From: Oscillibacter sp.
GTDB taxonomy: Bacteria; Bacillota; Clostridia; Oscillospirales; Oscillospiraceae
Reading direction: 5' to 3'
DNA length: 64,000 nucleotides
Assembly (NCBI GenBank): GCA_014799925.1
Contig: JAAVHC010000040.1
Location: 1 to 64,000, forward strand
The translations under genes were made by a program, and so were the position numbers. The number at the start of each line of letters is the position of its first letter. Within the stretch, counting starts at the first letter, position 1. This document shows positions 61,227 to 64,000 of the stretch, piece after piece. The notes beneath the pieces were generated by a model. That model was given only the letters and a program-made list of their open reading frames with translations. It ran no database searches and was not told the DNA's origin.

Positions 61227-61285
61227 CGACGGTGCAGACCCTGGGGGCGGCGCTCTGTTCCCATCCCCCGTGGGCCTCCCCGTCG
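61227..61285 (-). ncRNA. Folded leader segment before the SLH/MucBP gene
   Basis: CGACGG and CCGTCG close a fold with two further nested pairings (GGCCC with GGGTC, GGGGG with CCCCC) about 30-90 bases before the ATG. It lies just after the terminator of the RNA at 61291-61492. I do not recognise a riboswitch class; it may simply be GC-rich leader sequence. Confidence 0.35.
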
Positions 61286-61290
61286 AGACA

Positions 61291-61492
61291 ACAAAAGCGG
61301 CGCAGGGCAAATAATCCCTACACCGCCGGAAGCTACGCACACGCCTATCCGATTCCCCTCTTGTAAATTAGGGGGAAAGCTGTTAGAATAGTTTCGGCGC
61401 AGTAATCTGCTGTGTGGGAGGCCTTTTCTCCTGCATAGGGGCTGGCAGTATTCGCGGTACTTCCAGCCCTGCCTTTTGCTTCTGTGTCTCGC
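61291..61492 (-). ncRNA. Unassigned structured RNA of ~200 nt with its own promoter and terminator
   Basis: The predicted transcript starts about seven bases after the TACAAT box and ends at a strong terminator. Inside are a long hairpin built on GGGCTGG/CCAGCCC with an inner AGTA/TACT extension, a GCAG/CTGC hairpin and TTCCCC/GGGGAA. The end is an 11-bp stem (two G-U pairs) at 61297-61326 followed by TTTTGTT. The size resembles 6S RNA, but I could not build the 6S rod-like fold. It could be a free small RNA or an attenuating leader of the SLH/MucBP gene. Confidence 0.6.
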
Positions 61493-61498
61493 AGATTC

Positions 61499-61527
61499 AT
61501 TGTACCGCATATTCTGGAAGATTGCAA
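61499..61527 (-). promoter_or_regulatory. Promoter of the structured RNA
   Basis: TTGCAA and TACAAT are 17 bases apart on the minus strand, within a gap without genes. This is a strong sigma-A match. Confidence 0.7.
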
Positions 61528-61572
61528 GGGCGATTTCGACACAACTTCATTTTCGCTCGCTGTACGGCCGGC

Positions 61573-61634
61573 GCGGCGGTGAAGCAGCCCCGGATTGTAT
61601 TTTCATACAGTCCGGGGCTGTCTGCGTCCGCCGC
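61573..61634. repeat. Composite hairpin upstream of the pfk gene
   Basis: An outer GCGGCGG/CCGCCGC stem surrounds a 16-base near-perfect inner stem starting CAGCCCCGGA, with a TTTC loop at 61601-61604. It is about 150 bases before the pfk promoter. Neither strand has an adjacent gene end that needs a terminator. Together with the RNA gene, it is the main content of the 683-base gap 61198-61880. Confidence 0.65.
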
Positions 61635-61784
61635 TGTAAGAAGCGGGACCTTTTCCGAGTGTGAATAAATGACATTGCCGCCTGCCGCTCCTCTTTTACC
61701 CGCGTGAAGCGTTGGAGGGTCCGCTTTTGGCGTTTTTTACACCCGGCATCCGCAAACAGACGCCGCTTCCATGCAAAAAATCTG

Positions 61785-61813
61785 TTTACAACCATGGAAA
61801 ATCTTGCTATACT
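61785..61813 (+). promoter_or_regulatory. pfk promoter
   Basis: TTTACA and TATACT are 17 bases apart, about 67 bases before the pfk ATG. Confidence 0.7.
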
Positions 61814-61880
61814 AAAGACAGAGCGTCACTTTACAAAAAGGAAAACTCTTCATGCTGAAGAAATGGGAGGAATACAAACT

Positions 61881-63113
61881 ATGTTAAAAGGCGCATGTAT
61901 CATCGGTCAGTCCGGCGGCCCCACTTCCGTCATCAACGCCAGCGCTTACGGCGTGATCCGCACCGCTCTGGACAGCGAGGCCATCACCAAGGTCTACGGC
62001 GCGGCCCACGGCATCAAGGGCGTACTGGGCGACCAGCTCTACGACATGACCCAGGAGGATGCCGGTGAGCTGGAGAACCTGCTCTATACCCCCTCCTCCG
62101 CCCTGGGCTCCTGCCGGTACAAGATCGCGGATCCCGACGCGGACGACACCGATTATAAGCGCATCCTGGAGATCTTCAGGAAGTACGACGTCCGTTACTT
62201 CTTCTACAACGGCGGCAACGACTCCATGGACACCTGCAACAAGATCAGCAAGTATATGCAGAAGGTGGGCTACGAGTGCCGTGTCATGGGCGTGCCCAAG
62301 ACCATCGACAATGATCTGTTCGGCACGGACCACTGCCCCGGCTTCGCCTCCGCCGCCAAGTATATCGCGACAAGCTGCATGGAGGTCTACCACGACGTCC
62401 GTGTGTATGACACCGGCATGATCTGCATCGTCGAGATCATGGGCCGCCACGCCGGATGGCTCACCGCCGCCGCCGGGCTGGCCACCGCTATGGGCGCGGG
62501 TCCCGACCTCATCTATCTGCCTGAGACCGACTTCGACATGGATAAGTTCATCGCCGAGGTGAAGAAGGTCTATGCCGAGCGCGGCAACTGCATGGTGGCC
62601 GTGTCCGAGGGCATCCACTACGCCGACGGCTCCTTCGTTTCCGAGGCCAAGACCTCCGCCACCGACGGCTTCGGTCACGCCCAGCTGGGCGGTCTGGCCG
62701 CCATGCTGGCCGACATCGTCAAGAAGGAGACCGGCGCAAAGGTTCGCGGCATCGAGCTGAGCCTGCTCCAGCGCTGCGGCGCGCATCTGGCTTCCCAGAC
62801 CGATATCGACGAGTCCTTCATGGCCGGCAAGGCCGCCGTGGAGAACGCCGTGGCGGGCCTCACCGACAAGATGGTGGGCTTTGAGCGCTGCATCGAGGAT
62901 GGCAAGTACGTCTGCAAGACCAAGCTGTTCAATCTCACCGACGTGGCCAACACGGAGAAGAAGGTCCCCCTCGAGTGGATCAACGCCGACCATAACGGCA
63001 TCGAGCAGGCCTTCGTGGACTACGCCCTCCCCCTCATTCAGGGCGAGACCAAGATGAAGAAGGAAAACGGCCTGCCCCGCTTTGCCAAGCTGAAGAAGGT
63101 CATCGCAAAGTAA
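61881..63113 (+). CDS. PPi-type 6-phosphofructokinase
   Basis: A 410-residue phosphofructokinase. GQSGGPTSVINA at 9-20 is the phosphate loop, GGNDSMDTC near 110 replaces the GGDGS of ATP enzymes, and PKTIDNDLFGTDH near 138 has the lysine typical of pyrophosphate-dependent enzymes (ATP enzymes have PGTIDND). IMGRHAGWL near 192 and the longer C-terminus also fit the PPi class. It would phosphorylate fructose 6-phosphate reversibly using PPi, an energy saving in fermenting bacteria. The start is ATG 61881 with GGGAGGA upstream; the frame is open further 5' but without signals. Codons are strongly C-ending, as in fba, suggesting high expression. Confidence 0.9.
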   Translation: MLKGACIIGQSGGPTSVINASAYGVIRTALDSEAITKVYGAAHGIKGVLGDQLYDMTQEDAGELENLLYTPSSALGSCRYKIADPDADDTDYKRILEIFRKYDVRYFFYNGGNDSMDTCNKISKYMQKVGYECRVMGVPKTIDNDLFGTDHCPGFASAAKYIATSCMEVYHDVRVYDTGMICIVEIMGRHAGWLTAAAGLATAMGAGPDLIYLPETDFDMDKFIAEVKKVYAERGNCMVAVSEGIHYADGSFVSEAKTSATDGFGHAQLGGLAAMLADIVKKETGAKVRGIELSLLQRCGAHLASQTDIDESFMAGKAAVENAVAGLTDKMVGFERCIEDGKYVCKTKLFNLTDVANTEKKVPLEWINADHNGIEQAFVDYALPLIQGETKMKKENGLPRFAKLKKVIAK

Positions 63114-63120
63114 GTCGGGT

Positions 63121-63240
63121 CCAGGGGCGACGCGCCCCTGGCGGAGTCCAGAGGCGGAGCCTCTGGTGGGTTTGGGCAACGCCCAACACTCGACCGTTAA
63201 AAGAAGCAGCCGGTCCCCCCTTCCGGAGGGCCGGCTGTTC
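63121..63240 (+). terminator. Tandem hairpins after pfk
   Basis: Three perfect small hairpins follow one another: CCAGGGGCG/CGCCCCTGG, CCAGAGGC/GCCTCTGG and TTGGGC/GCCCAA, each with a three-base loop. A fourth, larger hairpin at about 63204-63240, followed by TTGTATCTTT, looks like the true terminator. The first three resemble the CCAGGACC hairpin near 15495. Confidence 0.7.
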
Positions 63241-63255
63241 TTGTATCTTTCAACA

Positions 63256-63283
63256 ATTGAACAAAACTTAACCTTTGTTCAAT
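63256..63283. repeat. 28-base inverted repeat, site 2 (11-6-11)
   Basis: ATTGAACAAAA and CTTTGTTCAAT flank a six-base centre; ten of the eleven arm positions pair. Its outer arms are identical to site 1 at 57037-57064. It overlaps the stop codon of the minus-strand gene that follows. Confidence 0.65.
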
Positions 63284-64000
63284 CTCGGGCGGGATTGCCA
63301 GAAATAATCCATTCTTTCAATTCAGGTGCGGTGTAGAACGCCGAGGTCGTTTCCTCCTGCGTCTCATAGATCATCAGTACGCTGGACCTCTCCTCACTGG
63401 CCAGCAGCCACAGGGTGCCGCCGTCCACCAGAGGCAGGTTCCAGATGGTGTAGTCCACCTCCCCTGCCCCGGCGCCAATATAGGCGTCAGTCTCACTGCC
63501 CCAGGTATAGAACCGGCTCTCCCGCTCCGCCGACCGGAGCAGACGCACAAGCTCGGCGGTATTTCCGTCAAACATCGGGATATCCTCCTCCGCCAGCTCC
63601 AGCAGCAGGTCCGCCAGCGGCGACCAGGTGTCGTCCGGATGGTCCTCCGCATAGCTGTCGTAGTTTCGCAGGTTCTCCAGCAGGCTCAGATGATCATCTC
63701 TCTTGTCATCCAGCCACCACAGGCTGTCGTACAGCCGTCCCTCCTTCCGGAAGGTTGCCAGCAGATTTTCGTCAGTATTCACCAGCTGCTCGCTGTGCGC
63801 CAGCAGAGCGTTGATCTCCTCCATAAAGGCATTGATCTCCTCCGGGTCATACTGGTGTATATCCGCAAAGCTGGAATCAAAAATGAGGTCAAAGTCTACA
63901 GAGTTTCCCTGCACCACCACTTCCTCGCCGCTGGCCGTCAGATAGAACAGCTTATAGCTGTAATAGCAGCTCCCGCCGCCCATATAGGGAGTGTACTGGA
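63279..64000 (-). CDS. Unidentified protein, 5' end outside the window (partial)
   Basis: A minus-strand frame is open to the window edge, giving at least 239 residues. The nearest ATG in the window is at 63983, but codons before it (reading QYTPY) continue the frame and look like natural protein, so the true start is probably outside. The visible part is soluble and acidic, with a helical section around MEEINALLAHSEQL and a beta-rich end including DYTIWNLPLVDGGTLWLL. I do not recognise a family. No signal peptide or membrane segment is seen in this portion. The stop lies within the 28-base inverted repeat. Confidence 0.7.
   Translation of the reverse strand, partial: QYTPYMGGGSCYYSYKLFYLTASGEEVVVQGNSVDFDLIFDSSFADIHQYDPEEINAFMEEINALLAHSEQLVNTDENLLATFRKEGRLYDSLWWLDDKRDDHLSLLENLRNYDSYAEDHPDDTWSPLADLLLELAEEDIPMFDGNTAELVRLLRSAERESRFYTWGSETDAYIGAGAGEVDYTIWNLPLVDGGTLWLLASEERSSVLMIYETQEETTSAFYTAPELKEWIISGNPARD

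Noticed and set aside
61291-61492. 6S RNA
   Set aside because: Length and promoter fit, but I could not pair the 5' and 3' halves into the required long rod with a central bubble, so I left it unassigned.
61380-61492. Cobalamin or cyclic di-GMP riboswitch in the same region
   Set aside because: CAGGAG and CACAGAAGCAAA recall parts of these motifs, but the required conserved boxes are incomplete.

Overview
The window looks like a chromosomal segment of a GC-rich, spore-forming clostridial Firmicute, probably from the Oscillospiraceae (Flavonifractor/Oscillibacter-like). The basis is the classic Firmicutes gene order yicC-remA-gmk-rpoZ-priA-def-fmt-yugP-rsmB-rlmN-prpC-prkC-rsgA-spoVM, the AddAB pair, a CdaA/CdaR operon, sporulation genes spoVM, sipL-like and spoIVA, an NADP-type glutamate dehydrogenase, a PPi-type phosphofructokinase and several SLH-domain surface proteins. 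The assignment is inferred from gene content; no rRNA or tRNA gene was seen.

Layout. 1-2.6 kb: the tail of an unknown gene and a cobalamin-dependent methyltransferase of the MetH type. 2.7-4.8 kb (minus): a PadR regulator, a DUF4097-type membrane protein and a small zinc-ribbon protein. 4.9-7.7 kb (minus): glutamate dehydrogenase and a secreted SLH/papain-like protein. 7.8-17.2 kb (minus): a complete arginine pathway in the order argG, argH, argC (type 2), argJ, argB, argD, an RluA-type pseudouridine synthase, argF. Hairpin-rich repeats and a near-perfect parS site lie between these genes. 17.6-21.4 kb: an NCS2 purine permease and a surface M3 peptidase. 21.5-30.3 kb: addB-addA, a CarD-type regulator, ispD and ispF. 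30.5-31.9 kb: a DUF3343 protein with a class V aminotransferase. 32.1-36.2 kb: cdaA-cdaR followed by an RseC-like protein, a DUF5685 protein and a DnaJ-TPR protein. 36.4-49.3 kb: the conserved housekeeping run ending at rsgA. 49.4-51.2 kb: a 47-residue membrane peptide, the 24-residue SpoVM and a SipL-like SPOCS/LysM protein. 51.3-56 kb: a GNAT enzyme, aldolase, a CLC protein, a LysM-CAP protein and an Amidase_6 protein. 56-61.2 kb (minus): a tyrosine recombinase, spoIVA with a sigma-E-like promoter, and a large SLH/MucBP protein preceded by a structured RNA. 61.9-64 kb: PPi-phosphofructokinase and the 3' part of an unknown minus-strand gene.

How the genes fit together. Glutamate dehydrogenase could supply glutamate to the adjacent arginine pathway, where ArgJ recycles the acetyl group. 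The 36-49 kb run links RNA turnover, GMP supply, replication restart, N-terminal formylation and deformylation, rRNA modification, Ser/Thr phosphorylation and 30S assembly. SpoVM, the SipL-like protein and SpoIVA together would form the basement layer of the spore coat. Secreted SLH, LysM and CAP proteins point to a cell surface with an SLH-anchored layer.

The less ordinary material is in the gaps: a parS-like site, two 28-bp inverted repeats of 11-6-11 design (one beside the tyrosine recombinase gene), two families of interspersed hairpin elements, an unassigned ~200-nt RNA with its own promoter and terminator, and a terminator that overlaps the end of rsgA. I did not find CRISPR arrays, insertion sequences, a prophage or an obvious new defence system.
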